Assembly (NCBI GenBank): GCA_017302135.1 | Contig: JAFLDZ010000014.1 | Coordinates: 25,565-89,564, forward strand | DNA length: 64,000 bases | Source of the DNA: Lysobacterales bacterium | Lineage (GTDB): Bacteria > Pseudomonadota > Gammaproteobacteria > Xanthomonadales > Xanthomonadaceae | Direction of reading: 5' to 3' | Translations under genes and position numbers: made by a program | Notes under the pieces: generated by a model | Told to the model about the DNA's origin: nothing | The model's input: the letters and a program-made list of their open reading frames with translations, nothing else | The model's database searches: none | In this document: positions 34,422 through 43,140 of the stretch, in pieces | Layout of the letters: every line of letters begins with the position of its first letter | How positions within the stretch are numbered: the stretch's first letter is position 1

Positions 34422-36920
34422 TCACCCGGGTGACCAGGGCCAGAATCGGATCAGCAGCCAGGCCGGAACGCCCACGTAAAACACGACCCGAGCGAAAACT
34501 TCGAGCATGCTTCTGATCCCGATCGCGGATTCGCGGCGCACGACCAGCGACAGCCACGTGCCGGTTTCGATGATGACCCGCAGCAAGGCCGCGAAAATCG
34601 TCAGGCCGATCGCCCACGACGCCCACCAGATGCCGAGCGCGGTGAGATACGCCTGCAGGCCGTAGGTGTGGTATTCGCCGAAGGTGCCGCCGAACGCGAT
34701 GTGCTGGTGCAGCCGGAACGCCGGCAATGCCGGAACCAGCGGAAACAGCACGAACTTCACCAGCGGATGATCGAGCAGGCGATGGCGGGCAACGGCCAGA
34801 CGCGTGCGTGCGTACGCCAACGCGCGGCCGGTCGAAGCCTCGGCAACCGAAGCCGGCGCACCCGCATCGATCAACGCATCGACCAGCGCTGCCGGGTCGT
34901 CCAGCGCAAGACCCCGGGACCAGCGCCGGCCCGAATCCATCCGCAGCCACACGCCTGTCGACGGCAGCGGAAGCATCCACGGTTCAATCGCCACGATGCG
35001 CTTCAGCGGAATCTCGGTGCGTCGCTCGCGCTGTTCCAGCACCAGCGTGTCGCCTTCGATGCGCGCGGTCGCGGCGAAAGCGCGCGCGATGCACCACGCC
35101 GCCGCCAGCGGCGCCAGACACAGCGCTGCGAACATCCGCATCTGCGCCAACGGATTCATCTGTTCGCTCTGGAACAACAGCGCCGCACCCATCCAGAACA
35201 GGCTGCCGAAAGCGAACACGCGCAGCAGCGCCGCAGCGATGCGCCACACGGGCGCCAGCACGATGGCCTCGGCCCGAAGAGCCGCATGCGCTGTGGTCGC
35301 AGTGCGAGATGGCGACGCGCTGTGTTTCGTGCGCTTCAGCGCCTTGCCGACCCAGAACATCGCCTGCAGCAGAAGCAGCACGAACGCGGTGCGTCCGACC
35401 CAGTCGCCCCAGGCGACCATCAGCGTCGCGGGCGGTTGTCTTACCGAGACTTCGCCAATCAGCAGTTTCTGTTCGCCCATCGCGGTGGCAGAGACGATCG
35501 TGCCGGTCGCATCGATCACCGCACTCGTTCCGTTGCTGGTCACGCGCAGTTGCGGCAGGCGGGTTTCGATGCTGCGGAACGCGGCAACCCGCAGGTGCAG
35601 GTTGGCGCCGATCGGATACGACGTGAACCACGAGTCGTTCGACATGCCCAGGATGGCCCATGCGCCCAATCGCGCGCCGTCGATCGCCAGGCCGGCATCG
35701 GTGTCGTCCAGACAGATCATCGGCGTCACCGGAATTTCGCGCCCGCCGGACAGGCGCAGCGGAAACACGCGTGCGCCATCGCCCGGCCGCCACGAGCCGG
35801 TCCACGGCAGCCAGCGTCTGACAGTCGGCCCGTCGAGCCACTGCGGCACGTATTCGGTCAGCGGAAACAGGTCGGTCTTGCGATAGAACCCCAGCGGCGC
35901 GGTCCGCGCGGGTTCGAGGAACGCCGCCGCGTTGTACTCGCCGGCTTCATCGAGATCGTAGGTGCCGAACACCAGCGGTACGCGAACCGAGGACACGAAC
36001 GCCTGGATCTCGCGATCGAGTTCGGCGCCGCCCTCGCTCTTCGGGTGGTGGTAGGTGGTCGGGTACACGGTCTCCGACCACAGCAGCGCGTCCACCCGAT
36101 GCCGGTCGATGGCTTCGCGCGACATCGCGTAATGCGTATCGAGCACATGGCGGACCACTTCGTAGGCGCCCATTTCCCGACGCAGGCGCTCGTAGTCGAC
36201 GATGTTCGACTGCACCATGCCGATGCGAAGGGTCGTGTCGGCGGTGCCGGGCGTGTCGCTCAGCACCGACAGGCGCGCTGCGCCGTAGCCGAACATCAGC
36301 ACCAGCACCGAGGCGGCGACCGCCAACGGGCGGAGCAGCGCGCGCGCACCCTCGCCGCGACGCGCGATGGCCGCCGCGATGCACTCGTTGATCAGGATCA
36401 GCAGGACCGTGATGCCGGGCGCACCGCCGAGATCGGCGAGCTGTCGCAGCGCGTACGACGGATGCAGCCCGTGGCCGAGGGTGTCGTCGAACAGTCGGGG
36501 AACCAGCCACTCCGTCGCCACCCAGGCCGCCGCGCCCGCCAGCGCGCGCACGACCGGGCCATGGTGGCGGCCCGCGATGTGACGCACCAGCGCGAAGACC
36601 AGCAGCTGCGGCTGCAGCAGCGGCGCAGCGGCCAGCAATACGAGGAAACCGGTCGCTTCCGGGATGCCCAGATAGCCGGCAACCGCAAACCCGAACCATG
36701 CGAAGACCGCCGCGACGAACGCGAGGCTCATCGCCAGCCCGCTGCGCGCGGCGCCGGCTGCGGTGCGGGTCCCATCCAGCGTCAGCAGCCACGGCACCAG
36801 GCCGATGAAGCCGAGCAGATAGGCGTTGCCGCCCCGCGAATACAGGCCGAGCAGCGCCGCACTGATGACGATTCCGGCCAGCGCGCGCCAGCCGGAGTGG
36901 AAACGCCGATGCGTGTTCAG
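34422..36920 (-). CDS. Apolipoprotein N-acyltransferase-like (Lnt/nitrilase) membrane protein with C-terminal extension
   Basis: The frame encodes ~832 residues if started at CTG 36920. An N-terminal multi-helix membrane part is followed by a nitrilase domain with WSETVYP (Glu), FYRKTDLFPLTEYVP (Lys) and PMICLDD (Cys), the Lnt triad. After the nitrilase come further membrane helices and ~280 extra residues with a soluble PH-like segment, absent from standard Lnt (~510 residues). A GTG at 36797 would delete the first membrane helix. The frame continues upstream with no ATG, GTG or TTG; CTG 36920 overlaps the stop of the preceding gene as CTGA. Lnt function is likely but unproven. Confidence 0.78.
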   Translation of the reverse strand: MNTHRRFHSGWRALAGIVISAALLGLYSRGGNAYLLGFIGLVPWLLTLDGTRTAAGAARSGLAMSLAFVAAVFAWFGFAVAGYLGIPEATGFLVLLAAAPLLQPQLLVFALVRHIAGRHHGPVVRALAGAAAWVATEWLVPRLFDDTLGHGLHPSYALRQLADLGGAPGITVLLILINECIAAAIARRGEGARALLRPLAVAASVLVLMFGYGAARLSVLSDTPGTADTTLRIGMVQSNIVDYERLRREMGAYEVVRHVLDTHYAMSREAIDRHRVDALLWSETVYPTTYHHPKSEGGAELDREIQAFVSSVRVPLVFGTYDLDEAGEYNAAAFLEPARTAPLGFYRKTDLFPLTEYVPQWLDGPTVRRWLPWTGSWRPGDGARVFPLRLSGGREIPVTPMICLDDTDAGLAIDGARLGAWAILGMSNDSWFTSYPIGANLHLRVAAFRSIETRLPQLRVTSNGTSAVIDATGTIVSATAMGEQKLLIGEVSVRQPPATLMVAWGDWVGRTAFVLLLLQAMFWVGKALKRTKHSASPSRTATTAHAALRAEAIVLAPVWRIAAALLRVFAFGSLFWMGAALLFQSEQMNPLAQMRMFAALCLAPLAAAWCIARAFAATARIEGDTLVLEQRERRTEIPLKRIVAIEPWMLPLPSTGVWLRMDSGRRWSRGLALDDPAALVDALIDAGAPASVAEASTGRALAYARTRLAVARHRLLDHPLVKFVLFPLVPALPAFRLHQHIAFGGTFGEYHTYGLQAYLTALGIWWASWAIGLTIFAALLRVIIETGTWLSLVVRRESAIGIRSMLEVFARVVFYVGVPAWLLIRFWPWSPG

Positions 36921-37627
36921 GGCGAAGGTTTCCCGGATGGCAACGGCGGCGGAACCGTGATCCTGCGGCTCGTCAGCCCGGGTGGCGCCATGCCCGGCGG
37001 GACGACGCGGTCGGCCGGAATGTCGATCCGCCGGCCGGCGCTGTCGAAGAATTCGAAGTCGGGCGAGTACATCAGGATCGGTTCGATGCGCTGGCCGTCG
37101 TCGGTCGCCTGGTAATGGCGGACATAGCCTTCCGGCAATTGGAAATCTTCCGGAACCGCCAGCCCGATCAACGGCGGACTGGTGCCGGGCGGATTGAACG
37201 CGCCGATCCCCGAGTGGATGCCGGCCTTGTGCAATTCATCGATGACTTCCGCGGCCGTCGGTTCCATGCCCGGCGGGATGACATCCGCCAGATCCACGGA
37301 GGACAGATCGCCGCCCGGTACGGCCGGTGGCGGGGTCATATCGCGCGGCATGGCGGTTGTTCCGGACGACGTGGGCTGCATCGCAGCGATGCCGGGGCGA
37401 TCGGAAGCGCGTTCATCGATCACGGCCTGTCCGGAATCCGACGGCGCCTGCCTGCCCATCATGAGATAACCGATGCCGCCGGCCGCCAGTACCACGGCAA
37501 GCGTCTTGTACAGCAGCACGGACCGCGCGCCGCGGGTGCCGTGCTCGGTGATGCGCACGCCCTCGCCGTCCTGTCCGGACGGCGAGGTGTGCTTCTTTGA
37601 AGCATGCTTGTTTTCGGGATGGTCCAT
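36917..37627 (-). CDS. Single-pass membrane protein of unknown function
   Basis: A 236-residue protein has a polar N-terminus of ~35 residues, one membrane helix (YKTLAVVLAAGGIGYLMM), then a Pro-rich periplasmic part with VPEDFQLPEGYVRHYQA and a Pro/Gly-rich end. No family is recognised. It is coupled to the following Lnt-like gene by a four-base overlap. Confidence 0.7.
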   Translation of the reverse strand: MDHPENKHASKKHTSPSGQDGEGVRITEHGTRGARSVLLYKTLAVVLAAGGIGYLMMGRQAPSDSGQAVIDERASDRPGIAAMQPTSSGTTAMPRDMTPPPAVPGGDLSSVDLADVIPPGMEPTAAEVIDELHKAGIHSGIGAFNPPGTSPPLIGLAVPEDFQLPEGYVRHYQATDDGQRIEPILMYSPDFEFFDSAGRRIDIPADRVVPPGMAPPGLTSRRITVPPPLPSGKPSP

Positions 37628-37652
37628 CGAGACGCACCCTACTGCATTGCGA

Positions 37653-38744
37653 TCAGAACGGGCTCGGCGGGCTGAACACCGACAGGCCCCAACCCATGCG
37701 CTCGTGGCCGTACTGGTTCCAGATCGGGCTCTTGCCGCCGGCGAAGGACGTGTAGCGGGCCGCGCCCGTGCCGGTGGTGCCGCCCCACAGACCTGCGGAC
37801 ACGGTGCCGCCGGTGTAGGTCGGATGGACGTCGTCCGACTGGATGTAGTCGTAGCTGCTCGACGACGACACGAAGTGGGTGTTGGCGTCGCGCAGGGTCG
37901 GGCGCAGCGTCGAGGTGATGCGGGTCAGGTAGCTCGATTCGCTTTCGCCCAGCACGTACTTCAGCGCATCGGAATCGATCTGGCCGTCGCCGTTGCTGTC
38001 GTAATCCGCGCCCATGTATTGCGCGAAGTTGTCGGCGCACTGGAAGCCCTTCTGGCGGGCGTATTCGCACATCCAGTAGTTCATCTGGGCGATCGCCGGA
38101 AGGAACTTGTCGCGCAGATTGACCTTGGCGCCGGTGACCGGATCGTTGCAGGAGCTCAGCACGTTGTCGGCGTTGTAGCCGGGGTAGTACAGATTGCCGA
38201 CAACCTTCAGCTTGACGCCGGAATAGGCGTTGGCGTTGATGTAGTTCATCGCGGACGAGACGTACGTCTTGCAGTTGTTCACCGCCGTCGTCAGCACGCT
38301 GTAATTGCAGGTGCCGGTCTGGCCCTTGAAGCTGGTGCGCGCCTGCAGGCCGTCGTTGCCGCACATTTCGAAGGTCACCACGCGGGTCGACGTGGCCTGC
38401 ATGTACGAGCGCTCGGCGACGATCTTGTTGTTGTAGACGTCGGAGGCGATCGCGCCCGACTTGGCGCGACGCACGCTTTCGATATCGGAGTTCCACAGCG
38501 CAGCCAGATATTCGGCGTCGACCGTGGGCGCAGCGTATTTGGCGGCATTGGAAATGGAGCCGTTGTAGCCGGCGTAGATCGAGTCGCCGTAGGCGACAAC
38601 ACGATACTTCGCGGTGGTGCCGGCGCGATCGATGGTCCAGGACACATTCTGGTTCAGCGTGCTGGCCATCGCTGGCGAGCCGATGGCGACCAGGATGAGA
38701 GTGGGTAACAGCGCACGCATGTTCTTGCCGAATCGGTTGATCAT
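37653..38744 (-). CDS. Secreted SGNH/GDSL-type hydrolase
   Basis: A 363-residue protein has a signal peptide (MINRFGKNMRALLPTLILVAIGS, ending AMA). Block I is AYGDSIYAGY (nucleophile Ser), a block III-like MCGNDGL follows, and the catalytic Asp/His pair is SDDVHPTYTGG near the C-terminus. Several Cys residues suggest disulfides. It is likely an extracellular esterase or lipase. The ATG at 38744 has AAGGAAGCAGG before it. Confidence 0.85.
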   Translation of the reverse strand: MINRFGKNMRALLPTLILVAIGSPAMASTLNQNVSWTIDRAGTTAKYRVVAYGDSIYAGYNGSISNAAKYAAPTVDAEYLAALWNSDIESVRRAKSGAIASDVYNNKIVAERSYMQATSTRVVTFEMCGNDGLQARTSFKGQTGTCNYSVLTTAVNNCKTYVSSAMNYINANAYSGVKLKVVGNLYYPGYNADNVLSSCNDPVTGAKVNLRDKFLPAIAQMNYWMCEYARQKGFQCADNFAQYMGADYDSNGDGQIDSDALKYVLGESESSYLTRITSTLRPTLRDANTHFVSSSSSYDYIQSDDVHPTYTGGTVSAGLWGGTTGTGAARYTSFAGGKSPIWNQYGHERMGWGLSVFSPPSPF

Positions 38745-39126
38745 GACCTGCTTCCTTGTATGAGTAGTGTGTGTCCCAGGAGAACTCGGGGCGTTCCAGA
38801 CGACTGCGGCCCCAGTTTTCATTGCCACCTGGACCTGATGGTCCCGCCCCCGGGCTTGGCGGGGCTAACCCTATCGTGTCCCCTTGGCAGGGTCAACACG
38901 GCGATCCGTTTGTCGCAGCGCAGCATCGTCTTTCGACATTGCAACGTCATGAACCGGGTCCATGCTGTCTCTACGGAAGCCGTCATGCGCTGTATTCCGG
39001 ATCGATGAAATCGCGCTCAACCGCAGCCATCGTGGAATGCAATGCGGGAGCGAAGCTGTCGTGCTGTATTTTCCCGCAATGACCGGATCACAATACGAAT
39101 CGGCTTTGCACGGAACGGATGCACGC
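38745..39126. other. Divergent intergenic region, 382 bases
   Basis: It lies between the SGNH hydrolase and the phytanoyl-CoA dioxygenase-like gene. A GC-rich segment near 38850-38875 (CCCCCGGGC flanked by GGCGGGG) can fold. I looked for a cyclic-di-GMP riboswitch core and did not find one. No gene is supported here. Confidence 0.5.
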
Positions 39127-39783
39127 ATGATCGACCGCCACCAGCTCCATCGCGATGGTTATGCGCTGCTCCATCGAGCGATCCCGGCGGAATGGCTGGG
39201 CGCGCTTCGCGACGCGTTCGATGCGGGCGTGAAACCATCGGAGCAGTGGCCGGTTCCGCGCGGCGCGGACTGGCGCCATTCGATGCTGGATCTCGATCCG
39301 AACGTGCAGGCCGTCTGCCGGCTGCCGCTGTTGTTGAAGGTCGTCGGTACATTGATCGGCGAGCGGTTCTTTCTTGCGCAGGTCGAAGGCCGCGAACCGC
39401 TCGCGGGCGGCGGCCATCAGGGCCTGCACCGCGACCTGTCGGCGCAGCGGCCCGGCGACACGGTGAATGCCCTGGCCTTTTTCGACGACTACGGCCCCGA
39501 CAACGGCGCAACGCGCCTCGTCCCCGGCAGTCATCGCCCCGCGCCCGGCGCACCGCCGTTCGATCTCAACGACGAATTCCGGTGCACGCAACTCGCAGGC
39601 ACCGCAGGCGACATCCTCGTCTTCGACGCCGACCTGCTGCATGCCGGCAGTCTCAACCCGAGCGGCGCGCGTCGTCGCTCCATCCTCATCGGCTATTTCG
39701 CCGAACCCCGCTATGCCTCGCATCTTGCAACTGCGCATCTGCGCAACGTCCGCATGGATACCAGCGAACGATTCGATCCGTAG
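39127..39783 (+). CDS. Phytanoyl-CoA dioxygenase-family Fe(II)/2-oxoglutarate oxygenase
   Basis: A 218-residue protein has the iron ligands HRD (in GLHRDLSAQ, ~101-103) and the distal His in DLLHAGSLNPSGARRRSI, followed by the Arg that holds 2-oxoglutarate. Family pattern is good; the substrate is unknown. The start MIDRHQLHRDGY at 39127 matches the usual PhyH opening. The end is 22 bases from the converging transposase gene. Confidence 0.87.
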   Translation: MIDRHQLHRDGYALLHRAIPAEWLGALRDAFDAGVKPSEQWPVPRGADWRHSMLDLDPNVQAVCRLPLLLKVVGTLIGERFFLAQVEGREPLAGGGHQGLHRDLSAQRPGDTVNALAFFDDYGPDNGATRLVPGSHRPAPGAPPFDLNDEFRCTQLAGTAGDILVFDADLLHAGSLNPSGARRRSILIGYFAEPRYASHLATAHLRNVRMDTSERFDP

Positions 39784-39804
39784 GGGCTTCAACCCGCCTT
39801 GCAG

Positions 39805-40323
39805 TCAACCTTTCCGGTCGATCGATTCCCCGCTCCAGCCGGGAGACAAAACGCCTTCCCGAACAAACCGATGGAACGACGAATGCGGCCAGTCGCGCAC
39901 CCGCGAGACGTAGCGGTGTTTCACGGGATTGAAGTGGATGTAATCGATATGGTTCCGCAAGTCGCGTTCGTCGCGGATCAGATGCTCCCAATAGCGGCGT
40001 TGCCAGATGCCGCGTTCCGTTTTCCTGGCCCGTGAAGTCGATACGCGTTCACCGGTCGGCACCCGCCGGGAAAATTTTTGTTTGATCAGCATCCAGCGTG
40101 TCGCAAAATCGCGATCCTGCTCCGGCAGCGTCCAGATAGCATGCAGATGTTCTGGCAATACCACCCATGCAACGGTCTCGAACGGATGATCACGGCGCAC
40201 GGCACGCACACTCGTACGCAACGCATCGATCCGCTCGACAAGCAGACACTGGGAACGATCCGCGAGATTCACGGTGAAGAAATACGTGCCGCCCGGCACC
40301 CACATTCGACGATAATCAGGCAT
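39805..40323 (-). CDS. REP-associated tyrosine transposase (RAYT, Y1/IS200-like)
   Basis: The protein has 172 residues from MPDYRRMWVPGGTYFFTVNL, the standard RAYT opening. The HUH metal site is EHLHAIWTLP near 64-73, and a later Tyr-containing segment (HIDYIHFNPVKH) supplies the nucleophile region. RAYTs move or maintain REP palindromes. REP-like palindromes crowd the 450 bases immediately upstream, as expected. Longer frames upstream run through these palindromes and are not real. Confidence 0.92.
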   Translation of the reverse strand: MPDYRRMWVPGGTYFFTVNLADRSQCLLVERIDALRTSVRAVRRDHPFETVAWVVLPEHLHAIWTLPEQDRDFATRWMLIKQKFSRRVPTGERVSTSRARKTERGIWQRRYWEHLIRDERDLRNHIDYIHFNPVKHRYVSRVRDWPHSSFHRFVREGVLSPGWSGESIDRKG

Positions 40324-40433
40324 GCGGCAAGCGTGCCCGCAGCATAGCGCCAGCAACATCGGGCAACCCCGCATCCCACCGTCAGAATTCTCCGACCACA
40401 CCATCGCGGCACTCATAAAATCCAACACCCGAA

Positions 40434-40796
40434 CGTAGGGTGGCGGTGAGCGCAGCGAACCCCACCATCCCGGCGCATCCGGTGCGACCCACATCAAACC
40501 AAGTCGACCACACCGCGCAAAGACCCACACCATCAGACCGCCAAGACCAAACGTAGGGTGGCGGTGAGCGCAGCGAACCCCACCACGCCAGCACATTCGG
40601 AACGGCATGCATCAAACGAAATCGACCGCCTTGTGGGGCGGTCGAGAGATGTGCGTCATCATTGGCGATGGTGGGGTTCGCTGCGCTCCGCGCTTTTGGT
40701 GGGGTTCGCTGCGCTCACCACCACCCTACGGGAGTCCACCTTACGCGTTTATGGCCTTAACCACCTTACGGGTTACGGGAGTCCACCTTACGCGTT
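40434..40796. repeat. REP field: four GTAGGGTGGCGGTGAGCGC elements and a 22-base direct repeat
   Basis: Direct copies begin at 40434 and 40552, and inverted copies lie at 40668-40688 (partial) and 40698-40731, all built on GGTGGGGTTCGCTGCGCTC or its complement. A second unit, ACGGGAGTCCACCTTACGCG, repeats at 40728 and 40775. Pairs of opposite orientation next to a RAYT gene are typical REPIN arrangements. Confidence 0.9.
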
Positions 40797-40854
40797 ACGA
40801 GCTTGCCGGATCGCGACTTCCCATCACGCAGTTCGACACAACACCAAGCACGAA

Positions 40855-40902
40855 GTGAAACGAAGCCGTCGTTTCACCGAATAGGCGGGTGCAAGACCCG
40901 CC
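40855..40902. repeat. Two adjacent hairpins beyond the TIR gene
   Basis: GTGAAACGA pairs with TCGTTTCAC (40855-40877, five-base loop), and GGCGGGT pairs with ACCCGCC (40884-40902). A CCCG/CGGG hairpin at about 40920-40937 follows at the TIR stop. They separate the REP field from the TIR gene and may stop its transcription. Confidence 0.55.
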
Positions 40903-40935
40903 TTACGAGATCGCTTTTTTACCCGCCTTCCGGGT

Positions 40936-42252
40936 TTAGTTTTCGCTCACTGCACCACTACTCGTATGCAGTCTGAGCGCTGCTTCCCCGAGAATTCCAT
41001 CCGTGTTCTTCACCACATCAACGATTAGAGGTGAAATTTGCCCATAATCTCGACCTAATAGATCGTAAAGATCCGAGCGAGAGACAAAGAAAATCCTATC
41101 CGCCACGTGCTCTAAGGCATCCCAATTAGCCAAGTCTGCAATCACAGGTCGCTTGATCGCTCGCCCATCCACTTGGCAGCCGAGTGCGAGCGTAAGCATC
41201 AATGTACACTTCTTCGAGCGGGAAAAATCTCGCAGCAAAAACGCGATCGCCTTTTCATCCTGATGCGAACCACTGGAAATATACTCAAGCCCATCTATTG
41301 CCAGAACGTCACAGCCATCAACGGCAATTTCGTTTAGTTTTTTTGCCAATCCATCTAGTGATCGAATAGTCTCATCATCGATGATGATGTCCGCTTCCTT
41401 AAGTATTCGTATACTTCCGGCAACACGCGACCAGTCCTCATCTTCAAGCTGCCCTGTCTCTATATCAATCAAGCTGACAAACCCGGCTGCACACAGCATC
41501 CTGTTCGCGTATTTCTGCGATGAAAGCCTCTGACTTATGACTCGGATCTTCTGCTTTCTTTTTATTGCTGCATACTGAATCATCGAAACAGCCAGCTCAG
41601 AAAAACCAGATGCAGGACGCCCAGCAAGCAGAATTACGTCCTCCGGCATCATCAATGCCAAAAGCTCATCAAGCCCAGCAAAGCCCGTGCCGGGGCCTGC
41701 AATCTGATCTTGATATTTTTTTTGAAGAATGTCGAAACTTTCAGCAAGGCATTGCTTTATGTTTTTCGACTTGAAGACTGACGGCTTCTCTTCATTCTTT
41801 GGCAATGCAGCTATTGCCGACCTTATTCCACGAGCAACATTCAGCCAAGCCTCATCTCGATTTGTCCAAATTGTCACGGCTTTGGCATCTTCAGGAAGCA
41901 TCTTCAGCCGAGCAAACGGCATGCCCGTGAAGTCCGTAGGACGCACCACTATCGGAAGCACAGTTGCTCTTCCATTGCTATGTCGATCTAGCGCTACTTC
42001 CAATTCAGTCTTAAAACAATACTCCGATGCTATAAAGTCATTAGAGACAAGTAGTACAACCGCATCAGCTTCTTTTAACTGCTCCATTATTTCGCTATCA
42101 ATATCAGCACCAGGAACAATCTTGTGGTCAGACCAGATATCTAATTCACCAGCCCGGATGGCAGGGGACAACGCAGCGACCATTTCGCTGCGAAGGCTCT
42201 CATCGCGATGAGAGTAACTAACAACAATCCTTGCCGGCTTTGATTTAGACAT
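40936..42252 (-). CDS. TIR domain fused to a DnaB-like RecA fold with degenerate Walker A
   Basis: A 438-residue protein. Residues ~8-150 are a TIR domain (RIVVSYSHRDESLRSEM; SNDFIASEYCFKTELEVAL, candidate catalytic Glu 83). Residues ~185-430 align with the DnaB C-terminal helicase core: FAGLDELL, LLAGRPASGFSE where DnaB has ARPSMGKT, LAIDGLEYI for Walker B, and IKRPVIADLANWDALEHVAD for the DKRPxxSDLRESGxIEQDAD block. The Walker A lysine is lost, so ATP hydrolysis is doubtful. The codons are clearly more AT-rich than the neighbours'. The start is three bases after the nrdJb stop. It is probably an NAD-cleaving immune effector with a sensor derived from a replicative helicase. Confidence 0.85.
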   Translation of the reverse strand: MSKSKPARIVVSYSHRDESLRSEMVAALSPAIRAGELDIWSDHKIVPGADIDSEIMEQLKEADAVVLLVSNDFIASEYCFKTELEVALDRHSNGRATVLPIVVRPTDFTGMPFARLKMLPEDAKAVTIWTNRDEAWLNVARGIRSAIAALPKNEEKPSVFKSKNIKQCLAESFDILQKKYQDQIAGPGTGFAGLDELLALMMPEDVILLAGRPASGFSELAVSMIQYAAIKRKQKIRVISQRLSSQKYANRMLCAAGFVSLIDIETGQLEDEDWSRVAGSIRILKEADIIIDDETIRSLDGLAKKLNEIAVDGCDVLAIDGLEYISSGSHQDEKAIAFLLRDFSRSKKCTLMLTLALGCQVDGRAIKRPVIADLANWDALEHVADRIFFVSRSDLYDLLGRDYGQISPLIVDVVKNTDGILGEAALRLHTSSGAVSEN

Positions 42253-42255
42253 CCC

Positions 42256-43029
42256 TCACCCACACTTCGAATACCCACAATTCAAACAAGTAGCACACCC
42301 ATCCATGATCACAATGGCTTTCGCGCTGCACTTGTGACACATCGTCGCCGAAGGCGGAAAGCTCGCGCCGTCGCCGGTGACTTCGATGTCTTCCTGATGC
42401 GCGGCGGGGGCTGCTTCGCTCAGGTCAGGCTTTTTTTTTGAGCGGTTCTCTTCGTACGCGCGGCGCTTTTCGGCGATCAGCGCGCGCTGCGCGTCGCTCA
42501 TGTCGGGGTTGTGCATCAGACCAATCGTCTTGAGGTGGTCTTCGACGATCATTCCCAGTTCGGCGACCAGCGAGGGCATGTACACGCCGCCGGCCTTGAA
42601 GTAGCCGCCCTTGGGGTCGAACACGGCCTTCATTTCCTCGACCAGGAAGGTGACGTCGCCGCCCTTGCGGAACACCGCGGACATGATCCGGGTGAGCGCG
42701 ACGATCCACTGGAAATGCTCCATCGACTTGGAGTTGATGAAGATCTCGAAGGGGCGGCGCTGTTCGTGCTCGTTGCCGGCGTTGAGCACGATGTCGTTGA
42801 TCGTCACGTACATGGCGTGTTCGACCAGCGGGGATTTGATCTTGTAGGTGCTGCCGATCAGCACTTCGGGGCGCTCGATGCGCTCGTGCATCTGGATGAC
42901 GTCGGCGACGGGCAGGTCGATTTCGGCCTCGACGGTTTCGCGCGCGACCGAGGCGCCGGGGACGGCGGCCTTGTCTTCCGGTTTGACGACGACGTAACCC
43001 TTGATTTTCTTGTCGATCTTGACGGCCAT
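42256..43029 (-). CDS. nrdJb: NrdJb, small subunit of split class II ribonucleotide reductase
   Basis: A 257-residue protein matches the NrdJb subunit seen in Pseudomonas and Xanthomonas: the conserved core (ERPEVLIGSTYKIKSPLVEHAMYVTIND, then GGYFKAGGVYMPS) and a C-terminal zinc ribbon CHKC ... CATCLNCGYSKCG. It completes the active reductase together with NrdJa. Start MAVKIDKKIKG at 43029. The TIR gene follows after three bases. Confidence 0.9.
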   Translation of the reverse strand: MAVKIDKKIKGYVVVKPEDKAAVPGASVARETVEAEIDLPVADVIQMHERIERPEVLIGSTYKIKSPLVEHAMYVTINDIVLNAGNEHEQRRPFEIFINSKSMEHFQWIVALTRIMSAVFRKGGDVTFLVEEMKAVFDPKGGYFKAGGVYMPSLVAELGMIVEDHLKTIGLMHNPDMSDAQRALIAEKRRAYEENRSKKKPDLSEAAPAAHQEDIEVTGDGASFPPSATMCHKCSAKAIVIMDGCATCLNCGYSKCG

Positions 43030-43101
43030 TTGAGCGTGTTCCGGTGCGGTGTGGTGATGTGTACGGGTAGGGCTTCGCCCCTCATCCGGCCCTGTGGGCC
43101 A

Positions 43102-43128
43102 CCTTCTCCCCGCCAAGCGGGGAGAAGG
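43102..43128 (-). repeat. Strong hairpin between the H1-like gene and nrdJb
   Basis: CCTTCTCCCCGC, loop CAA, GCGGGGAGAAGG. This is the frequent CTCCCCGC/GCGGGGAG intergenic element; relatives lie at 43801-43825 and around 48140. It can pause or attenuate transcription entering nrdJb. Confidence 0.65.
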
Positions 43129-43140
43129 CTTGGAGCTTGA

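Noticed and set aside
38745..39126. Possible cyclic-di-GMP riboswitch upstream of the SGNH hydrolase gene
   Set aside because: The conserved core and tetraloop receptor were not found; only a GC-rich fold is present.
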